64,000 nucleotides of DNA from Bacteroidota bacterium (lineage in GTDB: Bacteria > Bacteroidota > Bacteroidia > Cytophagales > Cytophagaceae): the NCBI GenBank assembly GCA_023428135.1, contig JAEYZG010000032.1, forward strand, positions 1-64,000, written 5' to 3'. Positions 37,447 to 46,679 of this stretch are shown piece after piece. A program made the position numbers and the translations under genes. The notes beneath the pieces were generated by a model that saw nothing but the letters and a program-made list of their open reading frames with translations, had not been told where the DNA came from and searched no databases. The stretch's first letter is position 1, and each line of letters opens with the position of its first letter.

Positions 37447-37609
37447 TAATAACTTCTCTTATGAAAAATTTTAGTAGCCGCCAAATAGAGTGACCAACCA
37501 AAAACTTTTAGTCAAACAAAGAGTAAAATTAATTGATTTCCTATTAAGAATCGCTAAAAATAATACTTAAAATATTAAATTTCTTACCTGTCTGAATCGG
37601 AAGCCTCTT

Positions 37610-38518
37610 CTACTTTACTCCGGAAAAATAAGCAACCCTCTTTTTCATAGGTCCCCAAAGTAGTAGTCTTTTTATATTTGCAATCACAAACATAATCGGA
37701 GTACCAATGATGATCACAAATATTAAATAATATAAGAAAAATGATAAAGCTGCTTTTCGTTTTGGATTTCCGGAACGTCCTAATTTACTGATTGCTTTAG
37801 CCCAGATTTTAAATATTTTAGAACCCGTCATCTCCATGGTCATCAATGGCTGTTTGATTTCTACAGCCCCTGCTTTTACAAGAGAATCCTGAAGGTTTTC
37901 TAATTGATTTCCTGACAAATATTTATAGATTATTTCCCCGTATGCTGAAGCTCCCCTAATATCTGCATCTGAAACTCCTGAGGCCGGCAAAAATCCCCAA
38001 TAATTTGCTTTCTTTCCTTTCATCAGCCAGCCAATGATTGTAACAAGGCTGACAAGATTGTGTGATTTATCAAACAAAGCAATGTTCCCTACCAGATTTC
38101 CACCGGCAGCTTTAATATAAGCTTTTGCCTTCTCCTGGCCAGAAATCCACATGTTTCGACAAGCTATGACGGTTATAACCGGCTTGCCATTTAAAATTCC
38201 TTTTGCTTCCGCGCTTTTGAGAAATGAACAAGCTGGCAAACTTGGAGACAAATACCAAGGCTGGTATCCGAATATTACAAGATCAAAATCTGAATTCTGA
38301 ACTTGCAGAGGCTTCATCTTTACACCCTCCTGATGAACAGTTTCAGGAAATACATCTAAAAATTCATCTGCAGACCAGGGAAAATTAAAATCATTTTCTG
38401 GTTGAAGTTGCTCAAAAGTAAATGCTACGTCCTTTTTATTCAACCCCGAACAAACTGACTTCACAACTGCTGTCAATTGACCGGTTTGTGAATACCAAAG
38501 AACAAGTACTTTTTTCAT
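37610..38518 (-). CDS. darA: DarA, dialkylresorcinol-forming enzyme
   Basis: 302 aa. Residues 1 to about 190 are a flavodoxin-like fold: VLVLWYSQTGQL is the phosphate-binding loop, and IFGYQPWYLSPS and VITVIACRNMW are core strands. A C-terminal hydrophobic segment (about 255-285) should bind the membrane. The match is to the family annotated as dialkylresorcinol condensing enzyme DarA, which aromatises the DarB product. The redox-type fold fits that oxidation. It overlaps the upstream acyltransferase by 4 bp. Confidence 0.9.
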   Translation of the reverse strand: MKKVLVLWYSQTGQLTAVVKSVCSGLNKKDVAFTFEQLQPENDFNFPWSADEFLDVFPETVHQEGVKMKPLQVQNSDFDLVIFGYQPWYLSPSLPACSFLKSAEAKGILNGKPVITVIACRNMWISGQEKAKAYIKAAGGNLVGNIALFDKSHNLVSLVTIIGWLMKGKKANYWGFLPASGVSDADIRGASAYGEIIYKYLSGNQLENLQDSLVKAGAVEIKQPLMTMEMTGSKIFKIWAKAISKLGRSGNPKRKAALSFFLYYLIFVIIIGTPIMFVIANIKRLLLWGPMKKRVAYFSGVK

Positions 38519-39390
38519 GAATGTGCGTTTTTTGCCCAGAAATTATAGAAATTAAACCATTGTTCCGGATAATTCTTTACCATTCTTTCAACTTCTTTTA
38601 CATACTCCTTCACCATTTCTTCCACATTTCCATTACTTACCTTAGGAGGTGTAGCGAAGAAATGATAATGTTCATCTGTTTCTTTCACTGCAAATACATA
38701 ACTGTAAGGAACTTTCAAAGCTTTTGCTAATTGAAAAGGACCGAGGGGAAAGAGAGCTTCTTTTCCAAGAAAATCAGTGGATATAACCTTTCCACCTTCT
38801 ACATATCTATCACCGTGGATACAAATAATTTCCTGATTCTTTAAGGCTTTATTAATTTCAAAGATGTGAGAGAGATCATCCTTTACAGGGATAATATTGA
38901 CAGGCCTTTCTCCATATATTTCCGAAAAATAACTTTTAATTTTTTCATGCTCTGCATCGAACATGACTATGTTTATTTTTGCATTAATCTGATTTAAAAG
39001 ATGACCTGCAACTTCATAATTACCAATATGGGCACTTATGAAAATCCCACCCATACCCTGAGCTGCTATTTCCCTTAGGTGGAGTTGGCCATCATGATTG
39101 ATGGTAAATTTATTTCTGATTCCACCCATGATAGCCACTTTATCTATCAAAGTTTGACCAAAAATATAATAGTTTTGATATACTTTAAGCCAGGCCGTGA
39201 AGTACTTATATTTTAGAATTTCTCTGAAAAAATGATATGATGACTTGGTTGACTTTAAGGAAAAAAGCAAATAATAAAGTGCAACAAACCGAAGTACCAG
39301 GTATGCTATTTTAAGACCAAGGTGCCTGATCAGGAAAACAAATATTTTGTGCCCTAATAAGGAACCCTGGGTTTTTCCTTTCCAGGCCAT
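38515..39390 (-). CDS. LpxL/HtrB-like lysophospholipid acyltransferase
   Basis: 291 aa. The catalytic HX4E motif is HIGNYE (His121, Glu126), with the later motifs HGDR near 195-198 and PLGPFQLAKALKVP. One N-terminal hydrophobic anchor is at about 15-45. These enzymes transfer acyl chains from ACP. It lies 2 bp after the ACP 2 gene and overlaps darA by 4 bp, so it is a second candidate for joining the polyene acyl-ACP to the dialkylresorcinol or to a lipid. Confidence 0.88.
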   Translation of the reverse strand: MAWKGKTQGSLLGHKIFVFLIRHLGLKIAYLVLRFVALYYLLFSLKSTKSSYHFFREILKYKYFTAWLKVYQNYYIFGQTLIDKVAIMGGIRNKFTINHDGQLHLREIAAQGMGGIFISAHIGNYEVAGHLLNQINAKINIVMFDAEHEKIKSYFSEIYGERPVNIIPVKDDLSHIFEINKALKNQEIICIHGDRYVEGGKVISTDFLGKEALFPLGPFQLAKALKVPYSYVFAVKETDEHYHFFATPPKVSNGNVEEMVKEYVKEVERMVKNYPEQWFNFYNFWAKNAHS

Positions 39391-39392
39391 TA

Positions 39393-39653
39393 TTATTTAA
39401 CTTCCTGTTTCTCGCCTACCTTACTTAAAATGTAGTTATAAAAATCCTGGAAGTTCACTATTCCTACAAAATCTTCACCTTTAACTTTAAATCCAAAATT
39501 ACTTTCAATAACAACTACAAGGTCTACATAGTCCAGGCTATCAAGACCAAGGGTTTCTTTCAGGTTAGCTTCGGGAGTTATTTTATCTGCATCAACCTCA
39601 AACTCTTCTACCAAAAAGCCATTAATTTTTTCAATAATTTCCTGATTTTTCAT
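39393..39653 (-). CDS. Acyl carrier protein 2
   Basis: 86 aa, acidic. The phosphopantetheine Ser39 sits in LGLDSLDYVDLV. It is encoded between a FabF-like synthase (18 bp gap) and the LpxL-like acyltransferase (2 bp gap), so it probably serves these two. Confidence 0.92.
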   Translation of the reverse strand: MKNQEIIEKINGFLVEEFEVDADKITPEANLKETLGLDSLDYVDLVVVIESNFGFKVKGEDFVGIVNFQDFYNYILSKVGEKQEVK

Positions 39654-39671
39654 TTTACCTTAAGTATGTTT

Positions 39672-40892
39672 TTATTTTACCTTTTTTAATATTAGAGAGG
39701 AATTGGTTCCTCCGAAGCCGAATGAATTAGACAGTAATGTGTCAATATTCTTTTCAACCGTTTTTGTAGCAATGTTTAATTTTGCGGAATCCTCATCTGG
39801 GGTTTCAAGATTGATGTTCGGTGCAACAAAATCATTTTGCATCATCAACAATGAATAGACTATTTCACTAGCTCCCGCCATCCAGCATTCATGGCCTGTC
39901 ATAGATTTAGTTGAGCTCACCAGCGGCTTTGAGCCACCAAATACTGTATTCAACGCTCTTGCTTCATACATATCTCCTACAGGAGTAGATGTTGCATGAG
40001 CATTTACATAATCAATTAAATCTGCCGGAATACCTGCATCTCTGAGAGACATTTCCAGAGCCCTTACGGGACCTTCAACATTTGGTTGCGAGATATGGCC
40101 TCCATTAGAAGAAAATCCGTATCCGATAATTTCAGCAAGTATCGGCGCACCTCTTTCTACTGCTGACTCATAACTTTCTATAATCACAGTAGCCGCTCCA
40201 CCACTTGGCACCAAACCATCTCTGTTTTTATCAAAAGGTCTTGATGCTCTTGTAGGTTCATCAACTCTTACTGAGAACGTACTTAACGCATCAAAATTAC
40301 CCATTGAAAATGGGTTTATTTCCTGGGCTCCACCACAAATTACACCTTTCTGCAAACCATGTTTGATCAGAAAGTAGCCTATTCCGATGGCATGAGAGCC
40401 ACTGGCACAAGCACCGCTAACTGTGAAGTTAACTCCTTTGAGTTTAAATATTGTAGCCAGGTTCATGGTCACCGTTGAATTCATTGATTGAAATACGGAA
40501 CCTGAACCTACCAGTGTAGTATCTTTTTTCTCTCTTATGATGTCTGTTGCTTCAATTACAGCTCTTGCAGAACTGTCGTTTCCAAACAACACGCCAAACT
40601 CATTTCTGTCAATAATCTCCTCATCGAGCTTAGCATTTTTGATCGCTTCCAAAGTAGACAGGTAAGCATATTCGCCTTGCTCCGCCAGACCAATTCTTTG
40701 CCTTCTGTCAAGTATTCCTTTAAGTACCGGTTTTTCAACCATTCCTGTAAGTGGCGAACGAAAACCCATAATTTTTCGCTCTTCGTCAAATACAATTCCT
40801 GACTTTCCTTTGAAAAGAGAATCGCGCACCTGATCCAGGCCTGTCCCCAAGCATGAATAAATACCGATTCCAGTAATAACTACCCTGTTCAT
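39672..40892 (-). CDS. Beta-ketoacyl-ACP synthase, third complete KS
   Basis: 406 aa. Active-site Cys162 lies in VSGACASGSHAIG, His299 in NAHATSTPVGD and His334 in SMTGHECWMAG. It resembles the FabB/ApeR-type synthases of aryl-polyene clusters. It is encoded between FabG and ACP 2 and probably extends the aryl starter in the first rounds. Three complete KS, one Cys-less and one half-length KS occur in this cluster. Confidence 0.93.
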   Translation of the reverse strand: MNRVVITGIGIYSCLGTGLDQVRDSLFKGKSGIVFDEERKIMGFRSPLTGMVEKPVLKGILDRRQRIGLAEQGEYAYLSTLEAIKNAKLDEEIIDRNEFGVLFGNDSSARAVIEATDIIREKKDTTLVGSGSVFQSMNSTVTMNLATIFKLKGVNFTVSGACASGSHAIGIGYFLIKHGLQKGVICGGAQEINPFSMGNFDALSTFSVRVDEPTRASRPFDKNRDGLVPSGGAATVIIESYESAVERGAPILAEIIGYGFSSNGGHISQPNVEGPVRALEMSLRDAGIPADLIDYVNAHATSTPVGDMYEARALNTVFGGSKPLVSSTKSMTGHECWMAGASEIVYSLLMMQNDFVAPNINLETPDEDSAKLNIATKTVEKNIDTLLSNSFGFGGTNSSLILKKVK

Positions 40893-40917
40893 TTATACTA
40901 GGTGATTCTTATTAATA

Positions 40918-41646
40918 CTAAGTATACAATCCTCCATTAACAGATATTACCTCTCCGGTAATATATGATGCTTTATCTGAGGCTAAAAAAGATACAACAT
41001 TCGAAACCTCCTCTGCAGTTCCAAATCTTGCCAAAGGAATTAATGATTTAAATTCTTTTTCATTAATATCTTTTGTCATATCAGTTACTATAAAGCCCGG
41101 AGCTACTGCATTGACAGTTACCCCTCTTCTTCCTACTTCCTGTGCCAGAGCTTTTGTTGCTCCGATTATTGCTGCTTTGCTGGCAGAATAATTTGTTTGT
41201 CCCGGCATTCCCTTTATTCCTGAAAGCGAAACAACATTGACAATTCTTCCATATTTATTAACCAACATTCCCTTTACCACAAGTCTTGTTATATAGAAGA
41301 ATCCGTTAAGACTAATATCAAGTACTCCATGCCACTCTTCTTCACTCATCCACATCAGAAGATTATCTTTTCTGATTCCGGCATTGTTGACTAGAACCTC
41401 TATTACTTTATCAGGATTTTTTTCGATCCAGCTCCCAAGGACACCTTCAACTTCTTCCTTTTGGGAAACATTGAATTGCATTAATTCGCCATCACTACCC
41501 TTTTCTCTTATCAATTCAAGAGTCTTTTCAGCTTCCTGAACATTTGATTGAAAATTGATGAGAATTTTATAGCCCATCTCTGCGAGATTCAGACACACTG
41601 CTCTTCCAATTCCTCTTGAACCTCCTGTAACTAAAGCGTATTTCAT
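40918..41646 (-). CDS. 3-oxoacyl-ACP reductase (FabG-type SDR)
   Basis: 242 aa short-chain dehydrogenase. The cofactor motif TGGSRGIGRA is at 7-16, NNAG at 87-90, and the catalytic Ser140, Tyr153 and Lys157 lie in VSLSG and YSASKAA. The C-terminal EVISVNGG is typical of FabG. It reduces the keto group in each polyene extension round using NADPH. It is encoded 25 bp before the KS gene. Confidence 0.93.
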   Translation of the reverse strand: MKYALVTGGSRGIGRAVCLNLAEMGYKILINFQSNVQEAEKTLELIREKGSDGELMQFNVSQKEEVEGVLGSWIEKNPDKVIEVLVNNAGIRKDNLLMWMSEEEWHGVLDISLNGFFYITRLVVKGMLVNKYGRIVNVVSLSGIKGMPGQTNYSASKAAIIGATKALAQEVGRRGVTVNAVAPGFIVTDMTKDINEKEFKSLIPLARFGTAEEVSNVVSFLASDKASYITGEVISVNGGLYT

Positions 41647-41783
41647 TATTTAAAAAATTTATTATTTATTTCAAACAATTTCCTGTAAATCAGGTTAATG
41701 ATCTAGGATAAGTGTAGATATTATCTACAAATATAATAAAATAAATTTCTACCCAGCCTTTATTTCAAGGGATTCACCATTTT

Positions 41784-43322
41784 CTAAATAGTATCAGGCT
41801 TATTATCAATCAGATACTGTTTGACTTTTTTGATATCGCTATATTTAGGGAAGTCATTCTCAAACCTTGGGAAAACTTTTCTTAATGCCTGATAAACCCT
41901 ATTTGTCTTCGCTGAAAGTTTGTGTTCAATACCCAGATAATCTATTCCCTGAAGAATCGACATCATCTCGATTGATAATACTTCAAAGGTATTTTCAATG
42001 ACTTTTTTAGTAAGCAAAGCTGAATTGGTACCCATGCTTACAATATCCTGATTATCATTATTATTAGGAATACTGTGAACATACATTGGATTACTTAAAA
42101 CCTGATTTTCTGCAGTAGTGGAAGTTGCTGTAAACTGAACACCTTGCATCCCAAAGTTCAAACCCAGCTTGCCAAGATTTGCGAAAGGAGGAATTTTACC
42201 ATTGAGCTTATTATTCATCAGGTAATTCAATTGCCGTTCAGCGAGCATGGATAGTTTTGTAATGGCGATTTTTAATTTATCCATTTCCAGAGAAATGTAA
42301 TCCCCGTGAAAATTACCGCCATGGAATACGTTTTCAGCAAATGAATCAATTACGGGGTTATCATTTGCAGAGTTCAATTCATTGATCAGAACTTCCTCTG
42401 CATAGGTGATTGTATCTTTAATCGGTCCCAGGATCTGAGGAACGCATCTTAGAGAATAGTATTCCTGTACCTTATCTTCGAGCACATATTCTTCTACTTT
42501 CTTTTTATAAAGCTCTTCCTGCCTGTTTCTGGTAAGCTGGCTGTCGTGAAGGATATTCCTCATCGACTCTGCTATTTCCCGTTGGCCTTTATGCCTTTTT
42601 ACCTGATTTAATTCACTGGAAAAATGATCATCATATGAATTGACAAGCTCATTCAACATACAGGATGCATAGGTACTCCAATTGATCAGCTTTTGAGCAT
42701 GGATAAGGTTTACCAGGCCTATTCCTGTCATACACGAAGTACCATTCATGATAGCAAGACCTTCCCTTCCACTGACTTTCAAAGGAGAAATTTTATATTC
42801 TTTATAAACTTCGGCGGCAGGCCTCAGCTGGTTTTGAGAGGATACCTCTCCCTCTCCTATCAAGCCAAGCGCCAAATGAGCCAGCTGAACAAGATCACCG
42901 CTTGCCCCCACACCACCATGTTCAAATATTACAGGATATATCTCATTATTAATCAAATCCTTTAGCAGAGCAACCACGTCTATCGGAATACCTGAACAGG
43001 CCTGGCAAAGTGAATTTAATCTGGCAACCATAACAGCTTTCAGATACATATCAGGCAATACTGCACCAACTCCGGACGAATGGCTTCTTATAAGGTTGTA
43101 TTGAAGTTCTATCTGATCCTTTTCATCAATTCTATACTGAGCCATTGGCCCAAAACCAGTATTAATTCCATAAATTAGTTTATCTTTTGAAAAATGGTTT
43201 AAAAAATCATGGTTCTTTCTTATTCTTTCTTCAATAGATGTATGAATTTCAATAAGCTCTTTACCAGTCAATATTCTTTCAATTTCAGACAAATCGAGCT
43301 TTTTTTCTCCAATAGTAACCAT
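41784..43322 (-). CDS. Aromatic amino acid ammonia-lyase, probably tyrosine ammonia-lyase
   Basis: 512 aa. The MIO cofactor forms from Ala140-Ser141-Gly142 in GGVGASGDL. Tyr51 in YGINTGFGP is the conserved catalytic Tyr. The selectivity loop reads NLIRSHSSG (Ser80-His81). By the classical rule a Ser-His pair suggests histidine as substrate. However, the Flavobacterium johnsoniae tyrosine ammonia-lyase, as I recall its sequence, has the same loop and the same QYNLIRSHSSG context. Tyrosine to 4-coumarate is the aryl starter of flexirubin. It is the first gene of the minus-strand run, separated from fabG by 137 bp. Confidence 0.92.
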   Translation of the reverse strand: MVTIGEKKLDLSEIERILTGKELIEIHTSIEERIRKNHDFLNHFSKDKLIYGINTGFGPMAQYRIDEKDQIELQYNLIRSHSSGVGAVLPDMYLKAVMVARLNSLCQACSGIPIDVVALLKDLINNEIYPVIFEHGGVGASGDLVQLAHLALGLIGEGEVSSQNQLRPAAEVYKEYKISPLKVSGREGLAIMNGTSCMTGIGLVNLIHAQKLINWSTYASCMLNELVNSYDDHFSSELNQVKRHKGQREIAESMRNILHDSQLTRNRQEELYKKKVEEYVLEDKVQEYYSLRCVPQILGPIKDTITYAEEVLINELNSANDNPVIDSFAENVFHGGNFHGDYISLEMDKLKIAITKLSMLAERQLNYLMNNKLNGKIPPFANLGKLGLNFGMQGVQFTATSTTAENQVLSNPMYVHSIPNNNDNQDIVSMGTNSALLTKKVIENTFEVLSIEMMSILQGIDYLGIEHKLSAKTNRVYQALRKVFPRFENDFPKYSDIKKVKQYLIDNKPDTI

Positions 43323-43623
43323 CAGACTTATAAAATCAATTTTAGATTATTTTTTACTAACCCTATAGAAGCGGTTAAGCGTAAAAATATAATATTAGTT
43401 CCCAATATGATTAATTGTAAAAAAACTTAAAACTTTTCAAGGGAGATCAAGCTTTTTTACCTTTGATTAAAAATCAGGGTTCAAAATTAATGTAACTTTC
43501 GACCTTTTAAAAAATTTTTACTCAAAGTTGCGGAAAGTATAATCAAAATGAAACTCCTTAAATAAAAATACGTGGATTTCATTCTATCGATCGTCCAAAT
43601 AGCTCTCAACACAAAAATTAAAG
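43323..43623. other. Divergent intergenic region between the pigment cluster and the M4 protease
   Basis: 301 bp of AT-rich DNA that must hold promoters in both directions. TACCTTTG at 43458-43465 (plus) and TAATTTTG read on the minus strand at 43492-43499 both fit the Bacteroidota -7 box, but neither has a good -33 element at 17-23 bp. No operator-like palindrome was recognised. Confidence 0.4.
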
Positions 43624-46600
43624 ATGAAAAAAATTTCCTGCTTTTTATTTATCACCATTCTGATTATTAATGGAGCGCTTGCACAACATTCCAAGCCTGA
43701 CCTATTTTCTTCTAAAAAAAGAAATCCCCAATCACATTCCTCCCTCAGAAATGCTTCTGATATTACGATTGATGGTCGACTAAACAGAAATGCTCTCCCT
43801 TATTTCCTAAGCAGTATACCTGCGAGCCATGGAAATGCATCATTTTTTATTTCTTTAGATCAGGAAAAAAAGACTCCTTATTTTATTAAGCGAAAGCCAT
43901 CAGGAACCAAAAATACCCGAAAACTACCTTTAATTTCTACAGAACTTTGTAAAAAAGAAGCTGCAAATTTCCTTAATGATCTTAAACCAGTTTTAAAACT
44001 CCACAATAGTACCAATGAATTTGAGATTCAAAATACTTCGGAAGGAGATTTAAGACACATCCGTTTTTCACAAAAAATTGGAGGAATTCCAGTATTAGGT
44101 GGCGACGGCATAATTCACCTGAGTGAAGATGGCAATCACTCTTTTCATGGACAAATTGAAAATGTAACTGCTAATCTGAATACTACCCCATCTGTTAACG
44201 CAGGACAAGTAATTGAAACTGCTGTAAGTGACCTAAAAAAAACAATCCAGGTAAGGGCTTTAACTTTACAGGAACAACAGATTCTTGAGTATAAAGATCC
44301 TGAAGCACGCCTTGTAATCGTCCCAAGGTCAGAAATGATTAAGCTTTATGAGTTGGCATGGGAAATCAGCATAAGACCAAATCTTATTGATCACTATCAT
44401 TATTATGTAAGTGCTGTTACTGGTAAAATAATATTCAAAGAAAACCATACCTGTACAGCAATACATGCTACTGATACAGCACCTGATTTGAATGGCGTAA
44501 ACCAAAATGTAACCAGCTACCAGGCAGGCGCAACATATTACCTGATTGATACTTCAAATCCTATGTTCAGCTCCGGAAAATCGGTATTGCCCGAACAACC
44601 GGTAGGAGCAATATGGACAATGAGTGCTGGCAATACCGATCTTACCAGCATTGCACAAATAACATCCACTACTTCTTCCGCCTGGTCACCAACAGCAGTA
44701 TCAGCTCACAGCAATGCCAAGGTTTGCTACAATTATTATAAAAACACTCATAACAGAAATTCACTGAATGGTCAGGGAGGAAATATTATTTCTGTAATAA
44801 ATGTAACTGATGGAGGCAAATCTATGGAAAATGCATATTGGAACGGCAAACTGATGGCTTATGGGAATGGGGGCACTTATTTTAAACCTTTGGCAGGAGC
44901 ACTTGATGTAGCAGCACATGAAATGACACATGGTGTTATTCAAAACAGTTGCAATCTCAGATATTCAGGACAATCAGGTGCTATCAACGAATCTCTCGCT
45001 GATATTTTTGGAGCATTGGTCGATCGCGATGACTGGAAAATCGGTGAGTCTATTACGAAGAATTTTACTTTGTTTCCCTCAGGAGCTTTAAGAGACTTAT
45101 CAAATCCACATAACGGAGGTTCATCCAAGTCAGATTATTGCTGGCAGCCGCAACACATGGATGAGTTTGTAATTACTTCAAGTGATAACGGAGGCGTACA
45201 CATAAATAGCGGTATACCAAACAAGGCCTTTTACTTGTTTGCCACTCAGGTCTCCAAAGAAAAAGCTGAAAAAGTTTATTATCTGGCAATGACCAAATAC
45301 CTATTTGCATCTTCTCGCTTTATTGACCTGAGAATATCGGTAGTTAGTGCGGCAACTGAACTTTATGGAGAAAACTCCAATGAAGTTGCTCAAGCCAAAT
45401 CAGCTTTTGATCAAGTAGGAATTCTTGAGGGACAAGCGACCAAAGTCGAGGATGACCTTCCTGAAAACCCTGGTGAGGAATATCTGCTTGTGACCAAAAC
45501 ATTAAAAGATAATTACAGGCTTGAAACAATTAAAACTTCCACTTCTGTAAGAACTCTTATTACTTCTACTAAAGTAGGGAGAAAACCAAGTGTTTCCGAT
45601 AATGGAAGTGTTATGTACTTTGTCACGCCGGAGGGTGTTATTAAACAGATATACACCATCGGCAACTCAGAGGTAATCTTTGATAATTCAAGAAAATGGA
45701 ATAATGTATCTGTCTCAAAAGACGGGACTAAAATAGCAGCAGTAACAGATGATGAAGATTCTTCAATTTATGTAAGGAAAACTTCTGCGGGATCTCCGTG
45801 GGTACGTTTTATTTTATACAATCCTACCTTTACTCAGGATTCTATAAGATCCAAAGGTCCTAAATATGCTGATGCACTTGAATGGGATCATTTTGGAGAA
45901 AACATTATGTATGATTGTTATAATGTTATTAAAGGAGATAAGGACAGTGTAGTTTTCTGGGATGTGAACTTTATTAAAGTATGGGACAATGCTGAAAATG
46001 ATTTTTCTGATGGAACTGTAACCAAACTTTATGCTGACCTTCCTCAAGATATCAGCATTGGTAATCCATCATTTTCCAAAAATTCTCCCCATATTGTTGT
46101 ATATGAGATAATAGATGAATCTGTCGGCTATATTGATATGGTTGCTACTAACCTTGAAACATCTGAAGGTAGTTTTATCCTAGGTGGCAATAATGGTATG
46201 CTGTGTTTTCCTAATTATAATAAGTCTGACTCCCAAATAGGATTCACAACATGGGCTCCTTCTGGTCTGGATACCATCTTTGCCTATGTAAATATGGATG
46301 TAGATAAAATAACCCCCAAAAATGGCTCCTATAGGTCCATCTCCGGCAAATACTTTAATTACTATGCAAACGGAAACCGAGTTCTGGGTAATGAGCCACA
46401 AACAAAGTCTCAGGATTTTAGAATTTATCCAAATCCGTTTGCCAATAAAATAACGATCGACTTCAATCCAATTGGGGAAACAGAAGTTTTTTTAACAAAT
46501 AGTTTAGGTCAGAATATTTATCAGGAAAATCTAAATCTGAATGGTTTCATTCAACATCATATTACATTATCCGAGCTGAAGCCTGGAACTTATATCATTA

Positions 46601-46650
46601 AAATCATTTCAAAAGATGGTATATTCACATCCAAGTTGTTAAAGTTATAG
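43624..46650 (+). CDS. Secreted M4 (thermolysin-like) metalloprotease with T9SS sorting domain
   Basis: 1008 aa. The signal peptide covers 1-20 (IINGALAQ). An FTP/PepSY-type propeptide covers about 75-285. The M4 catalytic domain covers about 300-610 with zinc ligands His432 and His436 in HEMTH, Glu433, third ligand Glu456 in NESLADIFG and His526 in GVHINSG. A region at about 620-920 has repeats like a TolB-type propeller (SKDGTKIAAVTDD). A type A T9SS sorting domain covers about 925-1008 (FRIYPNPF...LKPGTYIIKI). It should be exported by T9SS as a zymogen and degrade extracellular protein. The propeller is an unusual addition to M4 enzymes. Confidence 0.94.
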   Translation: MKKISCFLFITILIINGALAQHSKPDLFSSKKRNPQSHSSLRNASDITIDGRLNRNALPYFLSSIPASHGNASFFISLDQEKKTPYFIKRKPSGTKNTRKLPLISTELCKKEAANFLNDLKPVLKLHNSTNEFEIQNTSEGDLRHIRFSQKIGGIPVLGGDGIIHLSEDGNHSFHGQIENVTANLNTTPSVNAGQVIETAVSDLKKTIQVRALTLQEQQILEYKDPEARLVIVPRSEMIKLYELAWEISIRPNLIDHYHYYVSAVTGKIIFKENHTCTAIHATDTAPDLNGVNQNVTSYQAGATYYLIDTSNPMFSSGKSVLPEQPVGAIWTMSAGNTDLTSIAQITSTTSSAWSPTAVSAHSNAKVCYNYYKNTHNRNSLNGQGGNIISVINVTDGGKSMENAYWNGKLMAYGNGGTYFKPLAGALDVAAHEMTHGVIQNSCNLRYSGQSGAINESLADIFGALVDRDDWKIGESITKNFTLFPSGALRDLSNPHNGGSSKSDYCWQPQHMDEFVITSSDNGGVHINSGIPNKAFYLFATQVSKEKAEKVYYLAMTKYLFASSRFIDLRISVVSAATELYGENSNEVAQAKSAFDQVGILEGQATKVEDDLPENPGEEYLLVTKTLKDNYRLETIKTSTSVRTLITSTKVGRKPSVSDNGSVMYFVTPEGVIKQIYTIGNSEVIFDNSRKWNNVSVSKDGTKIAAVTDDEDSSIYVRKTSAGSPWVRFILYNPTFTQDSIRSKGPKYADALEWDHFGENIMYDCYNVIKGDKDSVVFWDVNFIKVWDNAENDFSDGTVTKLYADLPQDISIGNPSFSKNSPHIVVYEIIDESVGYIDMVATNLETSEGSFILGGNNGMLCFPNYNKSDSQIGFTTWAPSGLDTIFAYVNMDVDKITPKNGSYRSISGKYFNYYANGNRVLGNEPQTKSQDFRIYPNPFANKITIDFNPIGETEVFLTNSLGQNIYQENLNLNGFIQHHITLSELKPGTYIIKIISKDGIFTSKLLKL

Positions 46651-46679
46651 ATAAGATTTCTCATAACTCCGGTTTCGGA

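Noticed and set aside
43458..43499. TANNTTTG boxes as promoters of the protease and pigment cluster
   Set aside because: Neither has a TTG/TTTG -33 element at 17-23 bp; in such AT-rich DNA single boxes are expected by chance.
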